This document shows positions 48,958 to 59,188 of a stretch of DNA of 64,000 nucleotides, one piece after another (position 1 is the first letter of the stretch; each line of letters opens with the position of its first letter). Under the pieces are notes generated by a model. That model was not told where the DNA came from and searched no databases. It saw only the letters and a program-made list of their open reading frames with translations. The translations under genes were made by a program, and so were the position numbers. The stretch lies in the NCBI GenBank assembly GCA_027494055.1, contig JAOSJO010000012.1:248001-312000 (forward strand), given 5' to 3'. This DNA comes from Anaerolineae bacterium. Lineage in GTDB: Bacteria; Chloroflexota; Anaerolineae; Aggregatilineales; JAFGMM01.

Positions 48958-51900
48958 ATGTCCTTTGAACCCTTAGGCTTCCAGGGCGGCTTTTACATCC
49001 ACACACAGTTGCGCGCCGAAGCCTGGCTTCTGATCGGCCTCTATGCCATTATCCTGCTCGCTGTGCTCTGGCGCGCCCGCGCCGCATGGCGCAGCCTCAC
49101 ACGCGAGCAGTGGTTGCTGTTCGCGGCCTTCCTGCTTGCCGCAGGCGTATCGGCGCAGCTCTTCCTCATCCGCTTCCAGGCACCGGTGATGCTGACGCCG
49201 CTCGGCCTGCCCGAAGTGCTGGCCGGCCCGGCAGCGCCGCTGTTCGGCGGCGTGTTCATCCTGCTCAGCGGGGCGTGGCTGGGCGTTGGCCCGGCGGTGA
49301 TCGTCGGGTTCGTGAGCGGGCTGGCGCGCGCCGGCTGGGGCGGGTACTACGCCGCGCAGCCCTTCGAGTACGCGCTGCTGGCGGCGCTGGCCGCCGCGCT
49401 GCTGCGCCAGCGCTATCACGGCGCCCTGATGGCCCTCTTGAGGCGACCCATCGTCGCCGGAGTGCTGAGCGCCGCGCTCATCTGGCCGCTGGTGGTCCTG
49501 GACGTGTTTGTCCAGCACCCTGCACCATCGCTGGCGGCGCTTGATTACGCCTGGGCGGTGGCCGCGCCCCTGCTGCCGGTCATCGTGCTGGAACTGCTGA
49601 TCGGCGGCGCGCTCGTCGGGGTTGTGTACCGCCTCCTCCCCGGCTGGCGGCCCAACATGGATGTGCCTTTCATCCCGGCCCCCTGGCAGACCAGTCTGGG
49701 CCGTCGCCTGCTGTACACCTTCCTGCCGGTGACCGTCCTCGCTGCGCTCGTCATCGTCGGCGCGGTGGGGGTCGTGAGTTACAACACCGCGACCGACCTC
49801 GTGGTCGCGCAGATGGCGCGCGATGCGAACAACGCCGCGTCCACCATCCCTGTCTTCATCGAAACCGGCTCCGCCCTGATCCGCGACCTCGCCGGCGACA
49901 TTGCCGCGCCGGAGGCGGCGGTCGAGGCGGCGCTGCGCAGAGGGACGCGCGCCGTCGCCTTCTTCTCGCACATCGCCTACTATGCGGCGGACGACCCGGC
50001 TGGCGCGCCGGCGGCGCAGCACCCGCCGTCGCCCGACGGCCTGCCGCCGGTCACGCCGGAAGAGCGCGAGCGCGTGGCGCAGACGCTCGCGACCACGATG
50101 CCGCAGGACGCCGCCGTCACGCCCATCGACCCCGACAGCCTCATCCTGAGCTTCGTCGTGCCGGTGCAGGACGCCGACGGCGAGACGGTGGGCGCGCTGT
50201 TGGGGCGCACCCTCCTGGACGCGAATCCTATCATGCAGCCGGTCGTAAGCAGCCTGACCAGCATCGCGGAGGGGCGCGGCGAAGGTTTTGTCGTCGATAA
50301 AGACGGCAACATCCTGCTCTACCCCGCCGACCCCAGCCGCGTGCGCCAGACCTTCACGCTGAGCGCCAGCGCCGCGCCGATTGCCCGCAACGCGGAGGGC
50401 GCGGCGTACCGCACCCAGGCGCGCGACGGGACCACCCGCCTTGTCTACGTGCAGCCGGCGCACGGCAGCGACGGCTGGTCGGTCGTCATTACGCTGCCCA
50501 ACGTCGTGATTCTGGAGCGCGCGGTTCAGATCGCCGCGCCGCTGGTCGTCCTTCTGGGGGTCCTGAGCGCGCTCGCCCTGGGGTGGATCTACACGCTCGC
50601 CAGAGCGCGCATCACCCGCCCGATGGCGCTGCTCGCCGTCGCCGCCGACCAGATCAGCAGCGGCGACCTGGATTACGCCATCCCCGTCGCCGGCGTGGAC
50701 GAAATCGGTCGCCTGGGCGCGTCGCTCGCGCACCTGCGGGCGAACCTCAAACGCCGGCTCGACGAACAGGCGCTGCTGCTCCAGATCAGCCAGGCGGTTT
50801 CGACCGGCCTCAACGTGCAGAGCACCGTCCCGCCCATCCTGAAAGGGTGCCTCCAGCTCACCGACGCGACCAGCGCCCGGATCATCCTGAGCAACAGCGA
50901 GGCCGGCAAGCCGCTGGCGTATGCCGCCGGCCCCGCCGCCGAGGATATGGCCGCGCTTGACCGCCGTCTCCTTGAGGTGATGCGCGACGAGCCGCGCCTC
51001 GTCATCGAGCATCTCTCGCGCGCCAGGGCCGTCGTGGACGCCTCGATACTGCCCAAGCGGATCGAGTCGCTTGTCGCGCTCGCGCTGCGCCAGGAAGACA
51101 CGTACCTGGGTGTGCTCTGGCTTGGCTACACGAAGCCGCACCAGTTCACCGACTTGGAACTGACCGTCCTGGGGATGCTCGCCAGCCACGCCACGGTGAC
51201 GATTGCCAAGGCGCGGCTCTTCGAGGAAGTCTACAGCGGGCGCGAGCAGTTGGAAATCATCCTCGCCAGCACAGACGACGCGGTGCTCGTGATCGACCGG
51301 CACCAGCAGCTTGTCGTGGTCAACCGCGCCGCCGAGGCACCGCTGCGGCGCAACCCGGCGACGCTCCGGGGCAAGCCCGTCCATGAAGCGCTCGCCGACA
51401 TGCCCGAACTGGTCGCGTTGTTCGAGCGCGACATCACGCAGCCAGAGACCAGCGAGATCACCGGCCACGACGGGCGCACCTACGAGGCGACCGCCTCGCC
51501 GCTCATGACCGCAAACGGCGCGGTGACCGGGCGCGTGGTGGTGCTGCACGACATCACGCACTACATCGAACTGGACGAGATGAAGAACGATTTCGTGCAG
51601 ACCGTGTCGCACGATCTGCGCTCGCCGCTCACGTACATGCGCGGCTACGCCACCATGCTGACGATGGTCGGCGCGCTCAACGAGAAGCAGCAGAAGTTCG
51701 CGGACAAGATCGTCGTCGGCATCGAGCAGATGTCCAACTTGATCGAGAACATCCTCGACATCGGACGTATCGAGTCGGGCGGCGAGCTGGAGAGCGACGA
51801 GTGCAACATCGCCGAACTGGTGACAGGCGTCGTCGCGGGGCACCGCGCGCAGGCGCTCACCAAGGAGATCACACTGACGAGTGAGGTCGCGCCGGACCTG

Positions 51901-52290
51901 CCCACCATCATCGGCGACGAGCACATGCTGCGCCAGGCGATCACGAACCTGATCGACAACGCGGTCAAGTACTCCAACCAGGGCGGGCACGTCAACGTGA
52001 AGGCCCGGCAGGACAGCACGCACATCATTGTCTCGGTTGCCGACGACGGCTCCGGCATCAGCCAGGCAGACCAGGCGCACCTGTTCGAGAAGTTCTACCG
52101 CGTGCGCAAGCGCGAGACGATGGGCGTCAAGGGCAGCGGCCTGGGGCTCGCCATCGTACGTGGGGTCGCGCGCCGGCACGGCGGCGACGCCTGGGTCGAA
52201 AGCCGTCTCGGCGAAGGCAGCACATTCTACCTCTCGGTGGCCGTGAGTGCGAACGGCGAGCACACAGATAGCGCACAGCCCCCGCAGTGA
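48958..52290 (+). CDS. Large membrane sensor histidine kinase (7-8 helices, sensor loop, HAMP, GAF, PAS, HisKA, HATPase)
   Basis: 1110 residues from ATG 48958 (AGGAA upstream). An N-terminal membrane region of about seven helices with PLGLPEVLAGPAAPLFGG resembles a small-molecule-binding 5TM/7TM sensor. Next come a helix, an extracytoplasmic Cache-like domain (to about residue 520), a HAMP domain (ARITRPMALLAVAADQISSG), a GAF domain, a PAS domain (ILASTDDAVLVIDRHQQLV), HisKA with TVSHDLRSPLTYM (H885) and a HATPase domain (NLIDNAVKYSN, DDGSGIS, GSGLGLAIV). It autophosphorylates and passes phosphate to a response regulator; none is encoded nearby. Confidence 0.92.
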   Translation: MSFEPLGFQGGFYIHTQLRAEAWLLIGLYAIILLAVLWRARAAWRSLTREQWLLFAAFLLAAGVSAQLFLIRFQAPVMLTPLGLPEVLAGPAAPLFGGVFILLSGAWLGVGPAVIVGFVSGLARAGWGGYYAAQPFEYALLAALAAALLRQRYHGALMALLRRPIVAGVLSAALIWPLVVLDVFVQHPAPSLAALDYAWAVAAPLLPVIVLELLIGGALVGVVYRLLPGWRPNMDVPFIPAPWQTSLGRRLLYTFLPVTVLAALVIVGAVGVVSYNTATDLVVAQMARDANNAASTIPVFIETGSALIRDLAGDIAAPEAAVEAALRRGTRAVAFFSHIAYYAADDPAGAPAAQHPPSPDGLPPVTPEERERVAQTLATTMPQDAAVTPIDPDSLILSFVVPVQDADGETVGALLGRTLLDANPIMQPVVSSLTSIAEGRGEGFVVDKDGNILLYPADPSRVRQTFTLSASAAPIARNAEGAAYRTQARDGTTRLVYVQPAHGSDGWSVVITLPNVVILERAVQIAAPLVVLLGVLSALALGWIYTLARARITRPMALLAVAADQISSGDLDYAIPVAGVDEIGRLGASLAHLRANLKRRLDEQALLLQISQAVSTGLNVQSTVPPILKGCLQLTDATSARIILSNSEAGKPLAYAAGPAAEDMAALDRRLLEVMRDEPRLVIEHLSRARAVVDASILPKRIESLVALALRQEDTYLGVLWLGYTKPHQFTDLELTVLGMLASHATVTIAKARLFEEVYSGREQLEIILASTDDAVLVIDRHQQLVVVNRAAEAPLRRNPATLRGKPVHEALADMPELVALFERDITQPETSEITGHDGRTYEATASPLMTANGAVTGRVVVLHDITHYIELDEMKNDFVQTVSHDLRSPLTYMRGYATMLTMVGALNEKQQKFADKIVVGIEQMSNLIENILDIGRIESGGELESDECNIAELVTGVVAGHRAQALTKEITLTSEVAPDLPTIIGDEHMLRQAITNLIDNAVKYSNQGGHVNVKARQDSTHIIVSVADDGSGISQADQAHLFEKFYRVRKRETMGVKGSGLGLAIVRGVARRHGGDAWVESRLGEGSTFYLSVAVSANGEHTDSAQPPQ

Positions 52291-52403
52291 CCCCCTTTGC
52301 GCCCAACGGCCCCAACCTGTGAGTAAAGCGGGCATATGTGATATATTAAGACTGCATAGCGGACTCAACATGCCCGGCGTTCTTGAGGGAGACGAAGGCG
52401 AAG

Positions 52404-53835
52404 ATGTGGAGGCACTACTACAGCGTAACCACGATCAACGAGGCGCTTGACCTGCTCAGCCGCCTGGGCGAGCGCGCGCGCATCGTGGCGGGCGGCACCG
52501 ACATCATCATCGAACTGGAGCGCAAGCTGCGCCCTGGCGTGGATGCGCTGATCGACATCAGCCGCGTGCCGGGCCTGGATAACATCACGCTGGAGGGCGG
52601 CAAAATCCACATTGGGCCGCTGGTGACACACAACCATTTGGTCGGCTCTGACCTGATCGTTGCCCACGCGCTGCCGCTGGCGCAGGCGGCGTGGGAGGTC
52701 GGCGCGCCGCAGATCCGCAACCGGGGGACGGTGGCCGGCAACCTGATTACGGCCAGCCCCGCCAACGACACGATCACGCCGCTCTGCGCGCTTGACGCGA
52801 CCGTGACGCTGACCTCGACGCGCGGCAGCCGCACGCTGACGTTTGACGCCTTCTACCAGGGCGTGCGCAAGACGGCGATGCGCCCCGACGAGATACTGAC
52901 CGACATCGCCTTCGCGCCGATGGCCGCCGACGAGCGCGGAAAGTTCATCAAGCTGGGGCTGCGGCGCGCCCAGGCCATTGCGGTGCTTAATATCGCGGTG
53001 GTCGTCGCGCGCGACGGCGGGGGCGTGCGCCGCGCGCGGGTTGCGCTGGGCAGCGTCGCGCCGACCATCATCCGCGCGCCGGAGGCGGAAGCCTACCTGG
53101 CCGCAGAGGACGCTGTCGCCCGAAGCCATCGACGAGGCGGCCCGGCTGACCGCTGCGGCGGCGTCTCCCATCGACGACGTGCGCGGCACGGCGGCTTACC
53201 GCCGCGAGATGGTGCGCGTCATCACCCGCCGCGCGCTGCGCGCCATCGCCGAGGGCCGCGAGCGGGCGGACTGGCCGGAGAACCCGGCGATGCTGTGGGG
53301 ACCCAATCACGCGCACGTTACAAAACCCCTGCCGATGATGGTCCACCACGAGGACGACGCCGCCGAGACCATCGTGACCACGGTCAACGGCAAGGTGTAC
53401 TCGGTCCAGAACGCCGCGCACAAGACCCTGCTGCGGATGCTGCGCGAGAACATCGGCCTCACCGGCACCAAAGAGGGGTGCGCCGAGGGCGAGTGTGGGG
53501 CGTGCACGGTGTTGCTGGACGGGGCGGCGGTGATGGCGTGCATGGTGCCCGCGCCGCGCGCGCACGGCGCGGAGATCGTCACGGTGGAGGGGCTGGCGCA
53601 GAACGGCGCGCTCCACCCCATCCAGCAGGCGTTCATCGAGGAGGGCGCGGTGCAGTGCGGCTATTGCACGCCCGGCTTCCTGATGTCCGGCGCGAGTCTG
53701 CTGGCCGAACACCCCGACCCGACGCCGGAGCAGATCCGACAGAGCATCACGGGCAACCTGTGCCGCTGCACGGGATACTACACCATCGTCCGCGCGATTG
53801 AGCAGGCAGCCCGTCGCAAAAATCCTGCCGGGTAA
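52404..53835 (+). CDS. Molybdenum hydroxylase FAD subunit fused to [2Fe-2S] subunit (CoxM-CoxS type), frameshifted
   Basis: Starts at ATG 52404 (MWRHYYSVTTINEALDLLSR). The first 280 residues are the FAD-binding subunit: VAGGTDIIIELERKL, GAPQIRNRGTVAGNLITASP and CALDATVTL. After a shift near 53105-53115 (drop one base) the chain reads TLSPEAIDEAARL and continues without a stop into a ferredoxin-type subunit: GCAEGECGACTVLLDG (first cluster) and QCGYCTPGFLMSG with CRCTGYYT (second cluster). Usually these are separate genes. It works with the large subunit encoded 0.5 kb downstream to hydroxylate purines, aldehydes or CO. Confidence 0.88.
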
Positions 53836-53859
53836 CCGGCTAGCGATCGGAGGTCGATC

Positions 53860-54231
53860 ATGCGCCTCTATGACCCCTTAGAGAAGCAGAAGAAGAAGCG
53901 TTGGTGGACGCCGCTCTTCGGACTGTTGCTTGCGATTGCGCTGGCCGTCGTCGCGCTGGCGATTGCGCCGCTGCTGCGCGAGGTGTGGATGCGCTTCACG
54001 CCGCAGCTCTTTTCCGTAAACACCCTGGTCGTGCAGCTCACCGACGAACTGTGGTGGGGCGTCGTGGATCTCGGCGTGGCCTTTTTCATCTGGCTGGTCC
54101 TGTTCGCGCTCGGCATCGCGCTTGTGCTCACATCGGTGGGCGTGGACCCGGCGGAGAAGCAGGCCAAAGCCATCATGCGCGAGGCGAAACGGCGCAAGGA
54201 CGCGCAGCGAAAGAAGAAGTATCACCGGTAG
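53860..54231 (+). CDS. Small two-helix membrane protein between hydroxylase genes
   Basis: 123 residues with GGAGGT before the ATG. Two helices (LFGLLLAIALAVVALAIAPL and GVAFFIWLVLFALGIALVL) and a very basic C-terminus (AIMREAKRRKDAQRKKKYHR). It lies 25 bases after one hydroxylase gene and 65 before the other, so it is co-transcribed with them. Function unknown; anchoring the enzyme to the membrane would be a guess. Confidence 0.75.
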   Translation: MRLYDPLEKQKKKRWWTPLFGLLLAIALAVVALAIAPLLREVWMRFTPQLFSVNTLVVQLTDELWWGVVDLGVAFFIWLVLFALGIALVLTSVGVDPAEKQAKAIMREAKRRKDAQRKKKYHR

Positions 54232-54295
54232 TGTCGCATTCCAGCCGCCTGCAGGGTTCAGGTCGGCTGCGTGAAGCATCAGGAGAGGCGTTATC

Positions 54296-56516
54296 GTGCC
54301 AGACAAAACCGTCGCCATCGGTCAGAGCATGATCCGCATCGACGCACATGGCAAAGTGGTCGGCGAGACGGCGTACCCCGGCGACATCGACATGCCGGGC
54401 CACCTGTGGATGAAGATCCGCTTCGCCGACCGGCCCCACGCACGCATCGTTGACCTCGACGTGAGCGCCGCCGAGGCTTACCCCGGCGTGGTCGCGGTCC
54501 TGACGGCGAAGGACGTGCCGGTCAACGAGTACGGCCTCATCATGCCCGACCAGCCGGTGCTCTGCGGACCGGGCAGCGCGAAACCCGGCGCGGATGTCGT
54601 GCGCTTTGTGGGCGACCAGGTGGCACTCGTGATCGCGGACACCGAGGAGAGCGCCGCCGCCGCGCGCGACCTGATCCACATCACCTACGAGGACCTGCCG
54701 GCGGTCTACGACCCCTACGAGGCGATGGCCGACGGCGCGCCCCAGCTCCACCCCGACACGGTGCACAACATCGTATGTCACTACCGCATCCGCAAGGGCG
54801 ACGCGGAAGCCGCGCTCGCGCAGGCGGACGTGGTGATCGAAGGCACGTACCACACCTCCTGGCAGGAGCACGCCTACCCTCCAGCCAGAGGCCGGCCTGG
54901 GGTACATCGACGACGCGGGCCGGGTGACGGTGGTCGTGGCCGGGCAGTGGACGCACGAGGACCAGGAGCAGATCGCGCACGCGCTCGGCCTGCCCCTTGA
55001 GCAGGTCCGCGTGATCTACCCCGCCATCGGGGGCGCGTTCGGCGGGCGCGAGGATATGAGCGTCCAGATCGTGCTCGCGCTGGCCGCGTCGAAGCTGCGC
55101 CGCCCGGTGAAAATCATCTGGAGCCGCGAGGAGTCGATCATCGGTCACCACAAGCGGCACCCCGTCACCATCAAGACGAAGTGGGGCGCGCGGCGCGACG
55201 GCAAAGTGATTGCCGCGCTCGCCGAGGTCGTCGGCGACGCCGGCGCGTATGCCTACACGAGCACCAAGGTGCTCGGCAACGCCAACCTGATGTGCGCCGG
55301 TCCCTACGAGATCGACAACGTGCACGTTGACACCTACGCGGTCTACACGAACAACCTGCCCGGCGGCGCGTTCCGGGGGTTCGGCGGGCCGCAGGGCGCT
55401 TTCGCCGCCGAGACGCAGTTGAACCGCCTCGCCGAGGCGCTGGGCATGGACCCGGTGGCGCTGCGGCTCAAGAACGTGCTGCGCGAGGGCGCGCTGGCAA
55501 GCGTCGGGACGCCGCTGCCGCCGGGCGTGACAATCCCGCAGGTGGTGGAGGCGTGCGCGCGCGAGAGCTTCTGGACGCCTACCGGCGACCGGTGGCAGCG
55601 CCAGCCGGTCGCGCAGCCTGGCGACCCCTCCCGGCGGCGCGGCGTCGGCATCGCGTGCGCGTTCAAGAACGTCGGGTTCAGCTTCGGCGCGCCAGAGAAC
55701 AGTTGGGCCACCATCGAGCTATACGGCAGCACTGAGATCGAAACGGTGATCTTGCGCCAGGCCGGCGCGGACGTGGGGCAGGGCGCGCACACCGTGATGA
55801 CGCAGATGGCCGCCGACGCGGTCGGCGTGCCGGTGGAGAAGGTGCAGCTGATCGTCTCCGACACGGCGGAGACAGATAACAGCGGGAGCGCCTCCGCCAG
55901 CCGCCTGACACACATGGCCGGCAACGCGATCAGGGGCGCGGCGGCGCTGGCGCTCGAAGCGTGGCAGAACGAGGAGCGCCCGGCGGTGGGCCGCTTCCAG
56001 TACCGCCCACCGGCGACCACGCCCTACGACCCGGAAACGGGCAGGTCAAACCCGAACTTCGCCTACGGCTACGTCGCGCAGGCGGTCGAGGTTGAGGTGG
56101 ACGTGGAGACCGGGCTGGTGGACCTGGTGCGCGTGATCTCGGCAAACGATGTGGGCAAGGCCATCAACCCGCAGCAGGTGCAGGGCCAGATCGAAGGCGC
56201 GGTGGTGCAGGCGCAGGGCTACGCCACGATGGAGCACTTCCAGATGCAGGCCGGCCGCGTGCTGACGCCGTACCTGAGCAATTACCTCATCCCCACCGTG
56301 ATGGACATCCCGGTCGAGGTCAAGAGCGTGATCCTGGAATACGCCGACCCGCGCGGGCCGTGGGGCGCGCGCGGCATGGCCGAGATGCCTTTCATGCCGC
56401 TTGCGCCGGCTATCGTGGCCGCGCTCCACGACGCGACCGGCGTGTGGTTCGACGCCATCCCGCTGACGCCCGATTACGTGGTCGAGAAGCTGCGCGCGGC
56501 GGGGATCGGCGGCTAA
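54296..56516 (+). CDS. Molybdenum hydroxylase large subunit (CoxL/XdhB type), frameshifted
   Basis: About 739 residues from GTG 54296 with GGAGAGG upstream. Domains: ald_Xan_dh_C ([20 protein letters not shown]), then the molybdopterin-binding part with [40 protein letters not shown] and the C-terminal [20 protein letters not shown] holding the catalytic Glu position. The CO-dehydrogenase active-site motif with selenyl-Cys (VAYRCSFR) is not seen; [10 protein letters not shown] fits xanthine or aldehyde oxidases better. The frame changes in CCC (54876-54878); dropping one base gives [13 protein letters not shown]. Confidence 0.9.
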
Positions 56517-56595
56517 TCGCAGATCAGCACGGAAAAAGCTGCGGTTTCGCCAGGGGCACAGCACGCTATGCCTCTATCCACCGCCATATCTGGCG

Positions 56596-56624
56596 GTAGG
56601 GGCGAACCGCCGGTTCGCCCCTAC
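56596..56624. repeat. Palindromic repeat GTAGGGGCGAACC-N3-GGTTCGCCCCTAC
   Basis: Thirteen-base perfect arms around GCC, between two convergent stops (56516 and 56687). Same family as 37984-38006. It could serve as a bidirectional terminator. Confidence 0.9.
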
Positions 56625-56686
56625 GACTTCCACGTCTCAAGGTTCGTGATAGGCGCATAAGCCATACCGTTCGGGCGGCGCCCCGC

Positions 56687-57763
56687 TCACAGATACTCGT
56701 CGCGCTGCGCCGCCCGCAACTGCGCCACCACCTGCCGCACGTCCTGCGCGCGCTCGCGCGGGCAGATGAGCAGCGCATCGCCGGTGTCGACGATCACCAG
56801 GTTTTGCAGGCCGACAGCGGCCACCAGCCGGTCGCTGTGCACCAGGCAGCCTTCGGTATCCACCGCCAGCAGCTCCCCATCGCCGTTCATGACGTTCTCG
56901 CCCGGCGTCGCAGCGGTCTCGGCGTAGACCGCGTCCCAACTGCCCACGTCACGCCAGCCGATGTCCACCGGCAACACGGCGACCTGTCGCGCCCCTTCCA
57001 TGATGGCATAGTCGATGCTGATCGGGTCAATATCCCGCCAGACGCGCTCCAGTGCCGCGCGCGGGTCGGGCGCGCCCAGCCCGGCGTCGATGTCGCGCAG
57101 CGCGGCGTACAGCGCCGGCTGCTGGCGCGCGAACTCCGCCATGATGCGCTCAACCCGCCAAACGAACATCCCGCTGTTCCAGTGATAGCGCCCGCTCGCG
57201 ACGTAGCGCTCGGCGGTCTCAAGGTCTGGCTTTTCGGTGAAGCGCACGACGCGGTATGCCTCGAAGTCGCCGACAGCGCCCAGCGACTCACCCTGCTCGA
57301 TGTAGCCGAACCCGGTGTTCGGGGCGTTCGGGCGGACGCCGAGCGTGACGAGCGCGCCACCTGCGGCGACCTGCGCGCCGGCGGCCAGCACATCGCGAAA
57401 GACCGCCGCCTTGTGGATGACGTGGTCGGCGGTGAGGACGGCCATCGTCGCCTCTGGATCGCACCGCCGGATGTGCAGCGCGCCCAGCCCCACCGCCGGC
57501 GCGGTGTTGCGCCCCTCCGGCTCGACGATGATGTTCTCGCGCGGCAAATCGGGCAGTTCGGCGTGCACGAGGTTGGCGTACCGCGCGCCCGTGACGACGA
57601 AGACCCGCGCCGGCGGGATCAACGACGCGATGCGGTCATACGCCAGTTGAAACAGGCTGCGCCGGCCGAAAAGGCCCACGAACTGCTTGGGATGGTCGAT
57701 GCGGCTGAGCGGCCAGAGCCGCGTGCCGCCGCCGCCCGCCATGATGAGCGCGTACAGACTCAA
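56687..57763 (-). CDS. manC: Mannose-1-phosphate guanylyltransferase
   Basis: 358 residues, MSLYALIMAGGGGTRLWPLS at the N-terminus (nucleotide-binding loop), DHPKQFVGLFG, EPEGRNTAPAVGLGAL, TADHVIHKAAVF, GFGYIEQGE, RFTEKPDLETAERYV, WNSGMFVW and DIGWRDVGSWDAVY, in the order of the ManC nucleotidyltransferase domain. It makes GDP-mannose for glycans. The isomerase domain of bifunctional enzymes is absent. Single gene. Confidence 0.94.
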   Translation of the reverse strand: MSLYALIMAGGGGTRLWPLSRIDHPKQFVGLFGRRSLFQLAYDRIASLIPPARVFVVTGARYANLVHAELPDLPRENIIVEPEGRNTAPAVGLGALHIRRCDPEATMAVLTADHVIHKAAVFRDVLAAGAQVAAGGALVTLGVRPNAPNTGFGYIEQGESLGAVGDFEAYRVVRFTEKPDLETAERYVASGRYHWNSGMFVWRVERIMAEFARQQPALYAALRDIDAGLGAPDPRAALERVWRDIDPISIDYAIMEGARQVAVLPVDIGWRDVGSWDAVYAETAATPGENVMNGDGELLAVDTEGCLVHSDRLVAAVGLQNLVIVDTGDALLICPRERAQDVRQVVAQLRAAQRDEYL

Positions 57764-57921
57764 GAGGAACCTCCAGGCACGGTTGTCTTTCTGTTGGATG
57801 CGCGTTTCACGCCCTAGTGTAACCGCCCCGACGCCCTCCGCGCCAGTTCCGCGCCGGGACTGGTGAGGTGCGGAGGGCGTGTTACACTAACTGTGCACAA
57901 CGCCAGGAGGCAACAGACTGC

Positions 57922-58934
57922 ATGCCGCACAATCCACTCCCGCTCGGCAAACTCCCCCCTGACCTGCTCGCCGCGCTGTTGCGCCGGCTCCCGCCCGACC
58001 CGCGCGTCATCGTCGGCCCGCGCCCCGGCGAGGACGCTGCCGTGATCGACATGGGCGACTATTATCTCGTGGCAAAGACAGACCCCATCACCTTCGCCAC
58101 AGACGAGATTGGCTGGTACGCGGTGCAGGTCAACGCCAACGACGTGGCGACAACCGGCGCGACGCCGCGCTTCTTCATGATGAGCGTGCTGCTGCCCGGC
58201 GGCCTGGCCGACACGGCCATGGCCGAGCGCATCTTCACCCAGATCGTCGAGGCGTGCACGGCGCTGGAGGTCGCGGTGGTCGGCGGGCATACGGAGATCA
58301 CGCACAGCCTGGACCGGCCCATCGTGGTCGGCTGCATGTTGGGCGAGGTCGCGAAAGACCGGCTGGTGCTCACCGGCGGCGCGCGCCCCGGCGATGTTGT
58401 CCTGCTGAGCAAGGGCGTGCCGGTCGAAGCGACGGCCATCATCGCGCGCGAGAAGGCCGGTGCGCTGGCCGGCGCCATCCCCCCCGACATCATCGCGCGC
58501 TGCGCGGAATTCCTGCACGCGCCGGGCATCAGCGTGGTTGAAGACGCCCGCCTCGCCACCGACGCCGCCGGTTTTGGCGGCGTCACCGGGATGCACGACC
58601 CTACCGAAGGCGGCCTGGCGACCGCGCTGTGGGAGGTCGCGGAGGCAGCCGGCGTCGGCATCGCGCTATCGGGCGCGCCGCCCATCCTGCCGGAAGGCCA
58701 GCGGCTGTGCGCGGCCCTCGGCCTCGACCCGATGGGGGCCATTGCCTCCGGCGCGCTCCTCGTGACGGCGCGCCCGGATGCGGCCCCGGCAGTGATCCGC
58801 GCGTGGGAGCAGGCCGGCATCGCCGCCTACGAGCTGGGCCGCGTCGTCGCGGGCCGGCCGCGCGTCGTCCAGGCCGACGGTGCGACACTCCCCGCCCCGC
58901 GCGCGACGAGATCGCCCGGCTGTTTGATTCATGA
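57922..58934 (+). CDS. AIR synthase-like protein (HypE/ThiL/SelD superfamily), 3' frameshift
   Basis: Start at ATG 57922 with AGGAGG upstream. PRPGEDAAVIDMGDYYLVAKTD is the ATP-binding start of the fold, followed by VQVNANDVATTGATPRFFMM, VVGGHTEITHSLDRPIVVG and GMHDPTEGGLATALWEVAEAA. HypE's C-terminal cysteine motif is not present. The frame shifts near 58897-58910, and the other frame ends the protein naturally as ARDEIARLFDS at 58934. About 337 residues. The product is an ATP-dependent phosphate-activating enzyme of unknown substrate. Confidence 0.85.
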
Positions 58935-58982
58935 ACATTCAGTCGAGTGGAAAGTCAGCGCCCGCACTCTGCAAAACGTCAC

Positions 58983-59010
58983 TTGACCATAGTTGGCGGT
59001 ATGGTAAAAT
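58983..59010 (+). promoter_or_regulatory. Promoter of hppA
   Basis: TTGACC (58983-58988), 16-base spacer, TAAAAT (59005-59010). It leaves a leader of about 170 bases before the hppA ATG. Confidence 0.6.
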
Positions 59011-59101
59011 CCACAAGGTTTTCTAGTTTCACGCACTTGGGCGCCTTGGTTGCGCGTGTCATCGCCTGATGATTTCTTGTCATCACTTGACCGGTAGCAA
59101 T

Positions 59102-59131
59102 CCGCTCAGGGCACATGCTCTGAGCGGTTTT
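59102..59131 (+). promoter_or_regulatory. Terminator-like hairpin in the hppA leader (possible attenuator)
   Basis: CCGCTCAG (59102-59109) pairs with CTGAGCGG (59120-59127) and is followed by TTTT, with inner GC pairs around ACAT. It lies between the promoter and the hppA start, so it could stop transcription early under some condition. Confidence 0.5.
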
Positions 59132-59188
59132 GGTGTTCTCATTGATTCTCACACCTCCCACAGATAGGAGCAGACAGGAGTAAGGCCA

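Noticed and set aside
48973..52371. 1132-codon minus-strand open frame opposite the sensor kinase
   Set aside because: Very long but composed of Arg, Gly, Val and His in shadow-like fashion; the plus strand encodes an unmistakable kinase.
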